Below, in pieces: positions 52,891-64,000 of a stretch of 64,000 nt of DNA; position 1 is the stretch's first letter; the number at the start of each line of letters is the position of its first letter. Source of the DNA: Pseudomonas vanderleydeniana (lineage in GTDB: Bacteria; Pseudomonadota; Gammaproteobacteria; Pseudomonadales; Pseudomonadaceae); NCBI RefSeq assembly GCF_014268755.2, contig NZ_CP077093.1, forward strand, positions 4,824,001 through 4,888,000. The letters run 5' to 3'. The notes under the pieces are model-generated. The model did no database searches. It was not told where the DNA came from and saw only the letters and a list, made by a program, of their open reading frames with translations. The translations under genes were made by a program, and so were the position numbers.

Positions 52891-54216
52891 ATGACTCAAT
52901 TGAAAACAATATCTCTCGCCCTGCTTTCCACTCTCGCCACAACCACTCCGCTCGCCAGCTCTGCCGGCGAACAGAAAGAGGGTTTCATCGAGGGCAGCAC
53001 GTTGAATGTCCTCAGCCGCACCTTCTACATGAACCGCGACTACCGCAAGGGGCAATCCGCCCCTTCGGGCAACGGTTACTCCGAAGCCACGGCACAGGGT
53101 TTCATCGGCAAATTCGAATCCGGCTTCACCCAGGGCACGGTCGGCGTCGGCCTCGATGCCTTTGCCATGGTGGGCCTGAAACTGGACACCGGTGATGGAC
53201 GCAACGGCGGGCAGAGCTCGTTCAACGTCCTGCCGGTCGACCATGAGGGGCAAGCCAGGGACCAGTACAGCAAGGCGGGTGGCTCGTTGAAAGTCCGGGC
53301 CTTCGACACCGTGGTGAACGTCGGCGATGTGTTTCCTTCGACACCGGTCGTGGCCTTCGGCGACTCGCGCCTGCTGCCGGAAAGCTTTCGCGGCGTCACG
53401 GCGATCAACCGCAGCATCAGCGGCCTGACGGTACAGGGTGGGCGACTGCATTCGATGAGCCAGCCGCAATCGACCTCGACGCGAGACAACTTCGTGACGT
53501 TCTATGCCGGCCCCGTCGACTCGCCCTGGATCGCCTATTTCGGCGGCGACTACGAGGCCACCGACCGGCTGACCCTGGGCGCCTACGCCAGCCGCCTGAA
53601 AGATGCCTGGGACCAGAAATACGCCTCGGCATCCTACGTGCTGCCGCTGGGCGATCAAGTGGCACTGACCACCAGCCTGAACTACTACAACGCCACTGAC
53701 GAGGGCAAAAAGCGGCTCGGCCAGTTCGACAACGACATCTGGAGCGCCAAGGTCGCCCTGAAGTACCGCGCCCACACGCTGTCGCTGTCGCACCAGCGCA
53801 ACCAGGGCGACGACGACTTCGACTACCTGCGCCAGTCCGACTCCATCTACCTGGCCAACTCCATCCAGTACAGCGACTTCAACGCCCCCCGGGAACGCTC
53901 GTGGATGGTGAGCTACAACCTGGACATGAGCGATTTCGGCGTCCCGGGCCTGACGTTCATGACCCGTTACGGCAAAGGCACGGATGCCGACTATTCCCAC
54001 GCCAACAGCACCTACATGCGCCGGGACGCCGAGGGCAACCCGCTGGTCGACCAGAAACGCTGGGAACGCGATATCGAAGCCCGCTACGTGGTCCAGACCG
54101 GCAGCCTGAAGGACCTGTCGTTGCGCCTGCGCCAGGCGACCACCCGGGCCACCGCGTTCGAATCGGACCTGGATGAAGTCCGGCTGATCGTCGAATACCC
54201 GTTGAGCGTGCTCTGA
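52891..54216 (+). CDS. OprD-family outer-membrane porin
   Basis: 441 residues from the ATG at 52891; signal peptide ISLALLSTLATTTPLASSA. The typical OprD opening GFIEGSTLNVLSRTFYMNRDYR is followed by GYSEATAQGFIGKFESGFTQGTVGVGLDAFAMVGLKLD; the protein ends in a beta-strand pattern suited to outer-membrane insertion (EVRLIVEYPLSVL). OprD/Occ channels take up amino acids or carboxylates. The substrate is not readable. It stands alone with its own terminator, after the methylamine cluster, to which it may or may not belong. Confidence 0.92.
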   Translation: MTQLKTISLALLSTLATTTPLASSAGEQKEGFIEGSTLNVLSRTFYMNRDYRKGQSAPSGNGYSEATAQGFIGKFESGFTQGTVGVGLDAFAMVGLKLDTGDGRNGGQSSFNVLPVDHEGQARDQYSKAGGSLKVRAFDTVVNVGDVFPSTPVVAFGDSRLLPESFRGVTAINRSISGLTVQGGRLHSMSQPQSTSTRDNFVTFYAGPVDSPWIAYFGGDYEATDRLTLGAYASRLKDAWDQKYASASYVLPLGDQVALTTSLNYYNATDEGKKRLGQFDNDIWSAKVALKYRAHTLSLSHQRNQGDDDFDYLRQSDSIYLANSIQYSDFNAPRERSWMVSYNLDMSDFGVPGLTFMTRYGKGTDADYSHANSTYMRRDAEGNPLVDQKRWERDIEARYVVQTGSLKDLSLRLRQATTRATAFESDLDEVRLIVEYPLSVL

Positions 54217-54276
54217 CCGACGTCGTACAAACCCTCCGGCGCCGGGGCTCCTCCAGGCGCAGGCCATCGACACCAC

Positions 54277-54300
54277 AGGTGCCCCGCGGGGCACCTTTTT
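54277..54300 (+). terminator. Rho-independent terminator of the porin gene
   Basis: AGGTGCCCC (54277-54285) and GGGGCACCT (54288-54296) form a 9-bp stem, followed by TTTTT. Confidence 0.9.
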
Positions 54301-54324
54301 CATGCCCGCCACGGCGATCCGGGC

Positions 54325-54351
54325 ACAAAAAAGCGGCCCTTGAAGGCCGCC
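54325..54351 (-). terminator. Rho-independent terminator of the DUF2790 gene
   Basis: On the minus strand GCGGCC-TTCAAG-GGCCGC is followed by TTTTTTG. It lies 50 bases after the stop of the small minus-strand gene. Confidence 0.85.
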
Positions 54352-54400
54352 CTGGGAGGAGCTTGCGGTCAGGGGCTGCGACATGGCCCCGCAGAAGAGG

Positions 54401-54730
54401 TCAGTTCTTGCCCATGCAATCGCTCATGACCTTGTACTGCAGGGTATTGAGCTCGCCCTTCGAGTTCTCGTAGGTCATCAGCTGGGGGATGACCTTGCAC
54501 AAGCGCATTTCGGGCGATACCCGGATGACCTTGGCAATGTCGAGCTTCATCCCGTAGGTGTAGTTGACGATCGCCGGCAGCGGCTTGTTGTTGTCCTGCG
54601 CGTATTGACTGATCGCTTCCTGATGATCCTGGATGATGCGCCTGGTCAGCGACTCATCGTTGGCAAAGGCGTGTGAAACAACCGGCGAGATAATGGCCAG
54701 GGTAAAAACCAGCGACTGGATGATACGCAT
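54401..54730 (-). CDS. DUF2790 family small exported protein
   Basis: 109 residues. A signal peptide (IIQSLVFTLAIISPVVSHAFA) is followed by a region with YTYGMKLDIAKVIRVSPEMRLCKVIPQLMTYENSKGELNTLQYKVMSDC, the DUF2790 pattern: LDIA, one Cys before I-P-x-x-M-T-Y, and a final Cys. Some Pseudomonas members of this family respond to copper or other metals, and a heavy-metal efflux operon lies next door; that connection is suggestive only. It has its own terminator. Confidence 0.88.
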   Translation of the reverse strand: MRIIQSLVFTLAIISPVVSHAFANDESLTRRIIQDHQEAISQYAQDNNKPLPAIVNYTYGMKLDIAKVIRVSPEMRLCKVIPQLMTYENSKGELNTLQYKVMSDCMGKN

Positions 54731-54869
54731 CTTGTGTCTCCATTTAAGTGATGACTCAAGTTACCAAGCCACCACTAACTGGAAGGTTGCGCAAAAATTA
54801 CCATTCTGAAAACTTGCAAGACTCATATCGACGCAGGCTCATGACAGTATTGTAATTATTCCCTCACCT

Positions 54870-55015
54870 TGCCGTTATCCTCCCTGGCGTACTCTTTCCA
54901 TCAACTCCTGAAGTTCAGGAAGAAGTTGCAAGACGACCGAATTCACCTTTAGAAGCTCCAATGCTCCTTTGGTTAAGGTGAAACTTTAAGCGCCCGAATG
55001 GGCGCTTTTTTTTGC
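54870..55015 (+). ncRNA. Candidate small RNA with Rho-independent terminator
   Basis: No plus-strand gene lies upstream to explain the strong terminator at 54988-55013. The stretch before it folds: TCCTGAA-G-TTCAGGA (54906-54920), and TTCACCTT (54942) with AAGGTGAA (54975). The 5' end is not defined. A leader of czcCBA is excluded, as that operon is on the other strand and ends here. Confidence 0.45.
54988..55013 (+). terminator. Rho-independent terminator, likely of a small RNA
   Basis: AAGCGCCC (54988-54995) and GGGCGCTT (55000-55007) around GAAT, followed by eight T. The T-run is on the plus strand only, while the nearest gene ending here (czcA) is on the minus strand. Confidence 0.85.
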
Positions 55016-55082
55016 CTGCGGTTCAGGGGCCGCTGGCCCCCGCAAAGACTGGTGGCAGTCACCCGCCGCCAGTCGCCGGCCG

Positions 55083-58226
<3,144 letters not shown>

Positions 58227-58244
58227 CTACTCTGGCGAGGCGGA

Positions 58245-59471
58245 TCAATGGGCATGCTCGGCGGAGCTCTTGCCCAGCTCGGACTTGAGAATGAAGCTGC
58301 CCGCGGCGGCCACCGGCGTACCGGCATCCAGCCCCTGGAGAATCTCCACGTAACCGCCCTCCCGGCGCCCGAGCGTCACGGTCTGCACCTGGAAGCCTTC
58401 GTCGTTGCGAACGAACACCGACGGCTTGTCCTCGACGGTTTGCACCGCCGCCTCGGGCAAGGCCACCTGGGCCGTACCCTGCTGCGCCGTCACGTCGATG
58501 GACACGAACAGCCCGGGTCGCCATGCGCCGTCCGGGTTGGCCAACACCACCCGGACGGAGGCCGCGCGGGTCTGCTCGCCCAGCAGGCTGCCGACGTAAC
58601 TGACCCGGCCATCGACCTGGGCGCCGAGGTCCGGCGCACTGACCTTGACTGCCCGGCCCACCACCACCTGTTTCAGGTCCTTGGGCGTGACGCCGAAGGT
58701 GGCCCAGACACGGGTCAGGTCCGATAGCGTGAAGGCGGCAGTCGACTCGCTGACGACTTCGCCAATCCCAAGGTGTTTTTCCACCACGACGGAATCGAAC
58801 GGCGCAATCAGCTCATAGCGATTACCGGCAGCGGCCTTGAGGTTGGCGCCGATGGCGTTGAGCTTCTGGCGGGCGTTGGCCAGGCTGATATCAGCCTCCT
58901 GGTAGGCCTGCCGGGCCAGCAGGTAGTCCTGCTCGGCGGAAATCCGGTCTTCCCACAGTTTCTTCTCGCGTTGCAGGGTCAGGCGCGCCAGCTCGGTCCT
59001 GCGCTGCGCGGCCTCCAGTTCGCTGCGCAGGTCGGTGATCTGCTGGCTGGCGATCACGGCCAGGACCTGGCCCTTCTTCACCGAATCGCCCAGTTCGACC
59101 TTCACCTGCTCGACGATCCCGGCGACACGTGGAACGACATGGCTCGTACGGTCTTCGTCGAAGCGGATCTCGCCCGCAAAGGAGATCGACGTGCTCATCA
59201 GCCTCGGCGCCGCCGTCGCCAGTTCGATGCCGGCCGCGTCGATCTGCTGCGTCGTCAGCGCCAACTGGCCCTCCTCCTCGTGGCTGCCCTCTTCGGCGTC
59301 GCCGCCCTGCCCTTTTCCTTCGGCGTGCCCGTGATCGGCCTCGCCGGCCGGTTTTCCCGCCGGCTGCGCCTCTGCCGCGAACGGCAACTCCCGACCGTTC
59401 AGCGCCAAACTGCCCAGGCCGATCAGGGCCACCACGGCCAAGGCCGTCGCCATGCTGCGTTTGTTGTTCAT
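58245..59471 (-). CDS. czcB: Periplasmic adaptor of the heavy-metal efflux system, CzcB type
   Basis: 408 residues. An N-terminal hydrophobic anchor, then a His/Glu-rich segment (about 40-70, DHGHAEGKGQGGDAEEGSHEEE) that can bind metal, a helical hairpin (ITDLRSELEAAQRRTELARLTLQ), the lipoyl/barrel parts (VVPRVAGIVEQVKVELGDSVKKGQ) and a C-terminal His (EHAH). It links CzcA with the outer-membrane CzcC. It lies 63 bases after czcC. Confidence 0.93.
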   Translation of the reverse strand: MNNKRSMATALAVVALIGLGSLALNGRELPFAAEAQPAGKPAGEADHGHAEGKGQGGDAEEGSHEEEGQLALTTQQIDAAGIELATAAPRLMSTSISFAGEIRFDEDRTSHVVPRVAGIVEQVKVELGDSVKKGQVLAVIASQQITDLRSELEAAQRRTELARLTLQREKKLWEDRISAEQDYLLARQAYQEADISLANARQKLNAIGANLKAAAGNRYELIAPFDSVVVEKHLGIGEVVSESTAAFTLSDLTRVWATFGVTPKDLKQVVVGRAVKVSAPDLGAQVDGRVSYVGSLLGEQTRAASVRVVLANPDGAWRPGLFVSIDVTAQQGTAQVALPEAAVQTVEDKPSVFVRNDEGFQVQTVTLGRREGGYVEILQGLDAGTPVAAAGSFILKSELGKSSAEHAH

Positions 59472-59534
59472 GAATGCTCCCGGCGCCCGCGCGATTCCAC
59501 CTCGCGCGATGCGCTCAATCAGTGCGAAGTGAAA

Positions 59535-60794
59535 TCAGGGCCGGCCGGAAAACCGGCCGAGGTCGCCGTAGACGCGTTCGAGGGTCACCCGCGCGTCAGT
59601 GGCGCTGGCCAGCGATTCCAGGAACTGGCTGCGCGCGGCAATAAGCGTGCGCTGGGCATCAAGGACTTCGAGGAAGCCGAACTTGCCCATCTCGAAGCCC
59701 CGCGTGGCGGCGTCCACCGCACTGCGGGCCGCCGGCAGAATGACCTGGTCGAACGACTCGACTTCCCGGGCCGCGCTCGCCCACTGGTCGAGGGCCGATC
59801 GAGTCTGCGTCTGCAGGCTCAGTTGCGTGGCATTGCGCAGGTCACGCGCCTGGTCGGCCCGTCGGGCGGCCGACAGCACATTGCCCTGGTTACGGTTGAA
59901 CAGCGGCAGTGGCATGGACAGTCCGACCACGTTGACCCGCTCACGGTCTTCACGGCTGTACTGGCTGCCCACGCTGACCGTGAGGTCGGGGATGCGTTGC
60001 GCACGCTCCGACGCCAGCGCCGCCTCGCGTTGCTCGATCTGCGCCTGCGCCAGGCGCAGTGGCGCAGATTCGTCGAGCGCGACCAGTACCGGCGCGACCG
60101 AAGGCGGCTTGCCGGGGGACAGGTCGCGGTCATCGAGGCTGTCGAAAGCCGTCTGCGCGACCCCGATCGCACGGGCCAGCTCCCGATAGGCGCTGGCCTC
60201 CAGCGTCTGCGCCCGGCGTACCAGCAGATCGGTTTCCGACAGTTGTACCCTGGCCCGCGTCTCCTCCACGGGAGATGATTTCCCGGCCCGCACGCGCCCT
60301 TGTGCCACCTCCAGCCCCCGCTCGGCCAGCGCGCGGGACTGGCGGGCAAGTTCCAGGCCGGTCTGCGCACGCAGCGCGGCGTAGAAAGCCTGCGTCACCT
60401 CGGCGCGCAGTTCGTTGCCACGCCGCTCGAGCTCGAGACGGGCAACCTCCTGCCCGCGGCTCGCGACATCGATCCGGGCGCCTCGTTTACCGCCCAGCTC
60501 CAACGCCTGGCTCAACATCACCGTCGTCGTGCTGGTGTTGCGCCGCGTATCCTCGGCCTCCCAGGAGAGCACCGGGTTCGGTACCAGGCCGGCCTGCAAC
60601 CGGTCGCCTTCGGCCATCCCGATTTCCTGCCGGGCGGCGGCAAGCTCCGGGTTCGTCGTCCATGCCGCCTCCACGGCCTGGGCCAGGCTCAGGCGCTGCG
60701 CCGCCATGGCAGCCGGTGCAGCCAGCGCCCCGAGCGCCATACAGAGGACACCCACACGCAGTGACGCCCGCAAAACCTTGCCAGGCCCGGGCAT
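59535..60794 (-). CDS. czcC: Outer-membrane factor of the heavy-metal efflux system, CzcC type
   Basis: 419 residues from the ATG at 60794, where a signal peptide begins (VLRASLRVGVLCMALGALAAPAAMA); the frame can be extended to 60890 without a signal. Two TolC-type repeats with long helices (RLSLAQAVEAAWTTNPELAAARQEI and ERAQRIPDLTVSVGSQYSREDRERV, then VDAATRGFEMGKFGFLEVLDAQRTL). It forms the outer-membrane exit tunnel. It is the first gene of the operon, divergent from the response regulator with a 481-bp region between. Confidence 0.9.
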   Translation of the reverse strand: MPGPGKVLRASLRVGVLCMALGALAAPAAMAAQRLSLAQAVEAAWTTNPELAAARQEIGMAEGDRLQAGLVPNPVLSWEAEDTRRNTSTTTVMLSQALELGGKRGARIDVASRGQEVARLELERRGNELRAEVTQAFYAALRAQTGLELARQSRALAERGLEVAQGRVRAGKSSPVEETRARVQLSETDLLVRRAQTLEASAYRELARAIGVAQTAFDSLDDRDLSPGKPPSVAPVLVALDESAPLRLAQAQIEQREAALASERAQRIPDLTVSVGSQYSREDRERVNVVGLSMPLPLFNRNQGNVLSAARRADQARDLRNATQLSLQTQTRSALDQWASAAREVESFDQVILPAARSAVDAATRGFEMGKFGFLEVLDAQRTLIAARSQFLESLASATDARVTLERVYGDLGRFSGRP

Positions 60795-61275
60795 GCGAGT
60801 ACTCGTCCCGTCACGTGACTCGCCGTACAAGAAATGAATAGACACAGTCCCACCAATATAACCAGAGTTGGATCGACGGACTTTAGGCAACCGTGGTTAT
60901 CGAGGGGATTGCTGGAACATTACAATTACGTCATCTAACAAACAGCGAATGGCCATTGAATTACAATCGTCGGATAAACCTTTATCTGCTTATCTTCAGA
61001 AATGAATTGCAATAACTAAAGTGTTGCACCTGGAGATAAATATTGCATTTGCAGAAACATCGTCACCCTCACCGGGCTGAATGCGACATGAGGTCGCACA
61101 GCCGGAAAAATCGACGCTTTTCAGCGCTCGGCGCTTGACCCTATAGCTGCTACAGGGATGAAAATCTGTCGTATATCCAAGGAGTTGCGCGAGTCGTTCG
61201 GCCCAAGATGGCAGAAAACGGTCGCGCCTTGCCTTCTTGCAACCAGCCATGCCCCATTGAACAGGAAATTCCGCC
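60795..61275. promoter_or_regulatory. Divergent control region between czcCBA and czcRS
   Basis: 481 bases without a gene I support. Two direct copies of ATTACAAT (60919 and 60960, 41 apart) each followed by a CGTC (with two extra bases in the first copy) lie in an AT-rich stretch near the czcC promoter and are candidate response-regulator boxes. The rest up to 61275 looks like ordinary leader DNA. Confidence 0.45.
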
Positions 61276-61950
61276 ATGCGAATCCTTGTCGTCGAGGACG
61301 AGCCCAAAACTGCCGAGTACATGCACAAGGGGTTGACCGAAAGTGGTTATATCGTGGATATCGCCAATACCGGTCTGGATGGACTCTATCTGGCCAGGCA
61401 TCAGAACTATGACATTGTCATACTGGACGTGAACTTGCCGGAGATGGAAGGCTGGGAAGTTCTTTCCAAGTTGCGCCAGTCCAGCCAGACGCGGGTCATG
61501 ATGGTGACCGCTCGCGGGCGGCTCGACGAGAAAGTCCGGGGCCTTGAACTGGGCGCGGACGATTATCTGGTCAAGCCCTTCGAATTCCCTGAACTCCTGG
61601 CCCGGGTGCGCAGCCTGCTGCGCCGCACCGAACAGGCCGGCGTCCCCGAGGTCCTGCGGGTGGGCGACCTGGAGCTGGACCAGGGCCGCCACCGGGCGTT
61701 TCGAGGCAACCAGCGGATCAACCTGACGACCAAGGAGTTCGCCCTGCTGCACCTGTTGATGCGGCACAGCGGCGAGGTCCTGTCGCGCACCCGGATCATC
61801 TCGCTGGTGTGGGACATGAATTTCGACTGCGACACCAACGTCGTCGAAGTCTCGATCAGGCGCCTGCGGGCCAAGATCGACGACCCTTTCGAGCAGAAGC
61901 TGATCCACACCCTGCGGGGAGTGGGCTACGTGCTGGAAGCGCGCGAATGA
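61276..61950 (+). CDS. czcR: Heavy-metal response regulator, CzcR/CopR type
   Basis: 224 residues of the OmpR family. The receiver domain has Glu/Asp at 7-9, the phosphorylated Asp51 in [15 protein letters not shown] and Lys in [10 protein letters not shown]. The C-terminal winged helix follows ([53 protein letters not shown]). The pattern [14 protein letters not shown] is specific for metal-responsive CzcR/CopR/CusR. It should activate czcCBA. It overlaps the sensor gene by ATGA. Confidence 0.94.
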   Translation: MRILVVEDEPKTAEYMHKGLTESGYIVDIANTGLDGLYLARHQNYDIVILDVNLPEMEGWEVLSKLRQSSQTRVMMVTARGRLDEKVRGLELGADDYLVKPFEFPELLARVRSLLRRTEQAGVPEVLRVGDLELDQGRHRAFRGNQRINLTTKEFALLHLLMRHSGEVLSRTRIISLVWDMNFDCDTNVVEVSIRRLRAKIDDPFEQKLIHTLRGVGYVLEARE

Positions 61951-63338
61951 AACCGGCACGCCTATCGGTGAAGCTCGGCGTCACCATCACGGCGATGAGT
62001 GCCGTGCTGGTGCTGCTGATGGCTGCATTCGCCCTGGCCGCCATCTGGCGCCAGCTGGATATTCAGGCCAGGGACGGACTGACCGATAAAATGGCGCAGG
62101 TGCAACACAGCCTCGCCGAAGGCTCGGCCTCGATTGCCGATATCGTGCTCCACCCGCACAACCTGCGCGACCAGATCATCGGACACGACAACCTGACCCT
62201 GGTGATCATGGACTCGGCCAATCCGCGCAAGCGTCTGCTGACCCTGGGTGACCAGGAAAGCACCGAATTGCCCATCCCCGATCCCGGCAGCCCGGTCCTG
62301 GAATTCCAGGAGGTCCGTTCGGCCGAGGGCCATGAAACGCTGATGGCCTACCAGTTGATGCGCCTCAAGAGTGGCCAGCCGATCCTGGTCATGCTCACGC
62401 TCGACCGCAAGAGCGACTACACACTGCTGAGCGCCTACGTGAAGTCGACCCTCATTGCCCTGCCCCTGATCCTGCTGCTGGTCGGCGGCTGCGCCTGGTG
62501 GCTGGTGCATCGTGGCCTGAAACCGCTGCGGGCGCTGAGCCAGGTCGCCGAAAGCGTCTCCGCCCGCGACCTCTCGCAACGGATGAAGGTCCAGGGCCTG
62601 CCGGAAGAACTGAGTGACCTGGCGCACGCCGTGAACTTCATGCTCCACCGCCTGGACAGTGATGTGCAGCAACTGGCGCAGTTCTCCGATGACCTGGCGC
62701 ACGAACTGCGCACCCCCATGAACAACCTGATGGGGACCGCGCAGGTCACCCTGTCCCGGGAACGAGCGCCGCAGGAGTACCGCCAGGTCCTGGAGTCATG
62801 CACCGAAGAGCTGGAGCGCCTGTCGCGCATGGTGTCGCAGATGCTGTTTCTCGCCAGCGTCAGCCAGCCATCGGCGCCGCTGACCTTCAGCGATGTCGCG
62901 CTGCATGAGGAAGCCGCCCGGGTCGCCGAGCTGTTCGCGGTCACCGCGGATGAAAAGGCCCTGTCGATAGCCCTGCGTGGCGAGGCCACGGTGTCCGGTG
63001 ACAAGCTGATGATCCAGCGGGCCATTTCCAACCTGCTGTCCAACGCGATCAGGCATGGCACGTCGGGCAGCACGGTCACCCTCGAGCTGTCGGCCACGGC
63101 GGACGAGGTGACGCTGGCCGTGGCCAATACCGGGGAAGACATCGAATCACGGCACCTGCCGCACCTGTTCGAGCGCTTCTACCGGGTCAATCCCGGCCAT
63201 GCCCGGCAACAGGGCGGCACGGGCCTGGGGCTGGCGATCGTGCGCTCGATCATGAGCCTGCATGAGGGCCGGGTGACGGTCGAGAGCGAACCGGGTCGCC
63301 TCACCACATTCGGGCTGGTGTTCCCTCGCCTCGCCTGA
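61947..63338 (+). CDS. czcS: Heavy-metal sensor histidine kinase, CzcS/CusS type
   Basis: 463 residues from the ATG overlapping the regulator stop. TM1 near 10-33, a periplasmic loop of about 130 residues, TM2 near 168-190, HAMP, the phosphorylated His in [17 protein letters not shown], then the ATPase boxes (N in [12 protein letters not shown]1 in [10 protein letters not shown]2 in [13 protein letters not shown]). Such kinases respond to periplasmic metal ions. The loop has few His, so the metal site is not evident. Confidence 0.94.
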   Translation: MKPARLSVKLGVTITAMSAVLVLLMAAFALAAIWRQLDIQARDGLTDKMAQVQHSLAEGSASIADIVLHPHNLRDQIIGHDNLTLVIMDSANPRKRLLTLGDQESTELPIPDPGSPVLEFQEVRSAEGHETLMAYQLMRLKSGQPILVMLTLDRKSDYTLLSAYVKSTLIALPLILLLVGGCAWWLVHRGLKPLRALSQVAESVSARDLSQRMKVQGLPEELSDLAHAVNFMLHRLDSDVQQLAQFSDDLAHELRTPMNNLMGTAQVTLSRERAPQEYRQVLESCTEELERLSRMVSQMLFLASVSQPSAPLTFSDVALHEEAARVAELFAVTADEKALSIALRGEATVSGDKLMIQRAISNLLSNAIRHGTSGSTVTLELSATADEVTLAVANTGEDIESRHLPHLFERFYRVNPGHARQQGGTGLGLAIVRSIMSLHEGRVTVESEPGRLTTFGLVFPRLA

Positions 63339-63366
63339 TGCCGTTCAAACGGAGCCGCGAGCCCTG

Positions 63367-64000
63367 TCAGGCCGCGTCTTCCGGGAACGGCAGGCTCAGC
63401 AGCCACTCGCTGAACGCGACCAGCGACGGCAGGTTCTGGTAGCGATTGGCATACGCCAGGTAGTAGCTCTTGCCGCTTTTCATGGGCTCGAACAACACCA
63501 CCAGCGAGCCCGCCCGGATCTCGTCCTGCACCAGCACCAGCGGCACCAGGCCGATGCCGATACCGGCGACCGCCGCCTGGATCAGGTGGCTGGTGAGTTC
63601 GAAGCCGGGCCCCGGACGCATCAGGCGATGATCCAGGCCGTTGTGCTCGAACCAGTCCGACCAGGCATTGGGCCGGGACACGACGTTGAGCAGCGAATGG
63701 CTGGTGGCGATCTCGACTGGCGTCGTCGTGCGGTATTCGGGCAGGGCCGAAGGACTGGCCACCACCACCAGTTCCTCGGTCAGCAGCTTGTGCGACATGA
63801 AGCCCGGCCAGGAACCGGAACCGGCGTAGATGATCGCATTCATCTCGCCGGCGGCACTGGCCAGGTCGGCCTGGATGATCCGCGAATGAATGTGCACCAC
63901 GACATCCGGGTGCCTGGCGTAGAAATCGTTCATGCGCGGCAGCAGCCACTTCGAGCCGAACGTCGGCAGCACCCCCAGGTGCAACACGCCCTCCTGGGAA
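63367..64000 (-). CDS. LysR-family regulator, C-terminal part (gene begins beyond the window)
   Basis: About 211 residues of the substrate-binding domain remain; the frame runs off the right edge and the DNA-binding part is outside. Segments LHLGVLPTFGSKWLLPRMNDFYARHPDVVVHIHSR and SHLIQAAVAGIGIGLVPLVLVQDEI fit GcvA-like LysR proteins. It converges on the sensor kinase gene, 28 bases away. Confidence 0.88.
   Translation of the reverse strand, partial: SQEGVLHLGVLPTFGSKWLLPRMNDFYARHPDVVVHIHSRIIQADLASAAGEMNAIIYAGSGSWPGFMSHKLLTEELVVVASPSALPEYRTTTPVEIATSHSLLNVVSRPNAWSDWFEHNGLDHRLMRPGPGFELTSHLIQAAVAGIGIGLVPLVLVQDEIRAGSLVVLFEPMKSGKSYYLAYANRYQNLPSLVAFSEWLLSLPFPEDAA

Noticed and set aside
54988..55013. 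Terminator of czcA
   Set aside because: czcA ends on the minus strand, and the T-run is on the plus-strand side only.

Overview
The window is GC-rich (about 64 percent by eye), dense with genes, and reads as chromosomal DNA of a fluorescent-group Pseudomonas. That inference rests on the gene families present (OprD porin, CSS-EAL protein, DUF2790 protein, heterotetrameric sarcosine-oxidase-type operon, NicAB-like molybdenum dehydrogenase, several LysR/AraC/Lrp regulators), the codon use, and two intergenic repeats of a kind common in Pseudomonas. There is no rRNA, tRNA, CRISPR array, prophage or transposase gene that I can see.

Layout. 0-5.3 kb: end of an MFS gene, then an alcohol dehydrogenase/oxidoreductase/hydrolase set opposite a GlxA-type AraC regulator. 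4.4-9.5 kb: LysR regulator opposite an SDR dehydrogenase, an organic-acid-type MFS carrier and a transketolase split into two subunits. 9.6-11.9 kb: CMD-family protein plus cupin opposite a LysR regulator. 11.9-18.0 kb: a periplasmic molybdenum hydroxylase (2Fe-2S subunit, Tat-exported molybdopterin subunit, triheme cytochrome c, XdhC) with an AraC regulator. 18.3-19.5 kb: NepI-like efflux carrier. 19.6-23.4 kb: LacI regulator, GudP-like transporter and talarate/galactarate dehydratase, with two identical palindromic operators around a terminator. 23.5-35.4 kb: mixed single genes (lipoprotein, a toxin-like orphan, LysE exporter, CSS-EAL phosphodiesterase, aminotransferase V, Lrp, TetR with a Bcr-type MFS, VOC protein with LysR, DUF1289, and an RcnR/DmeF metal-export pair). 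35.6-37.7 kb: chemoreceptor.

37.8-52.5 kb is the most coherent system: amtB, mgsC, mgsB, mgsA and gmaS on the minus strand, an XRE-cupin regulator, then purU, folD, and a four-gene sarcosine-oxidase-type operon on the plus strand, closed by an IclR regulator. Together they spell a complete N-methylglutamate route: uptake of (methyl)ammonium, gamma-glutamylmethylamide, N-methylglutamate, then oxidation to glutamate plus methylene-tetrahydrofolate, and removal of the one-carbon unit as formate. A well-spaced sigma-54 promoter precedes gmaS, and the motif TTCC-N5-GGAA recurs before both gmaS and purU, which suggests nitrogen control plus a shared local regulator.

52.9-64 kb: an OprD porin, a small DUF2790 protein, a possible small RNA, a CzcCBA heavy-metal efflux operon read away from its CzcRS-type two-component pair, and the 5'-truncated (in this window) end of a LysR gene.
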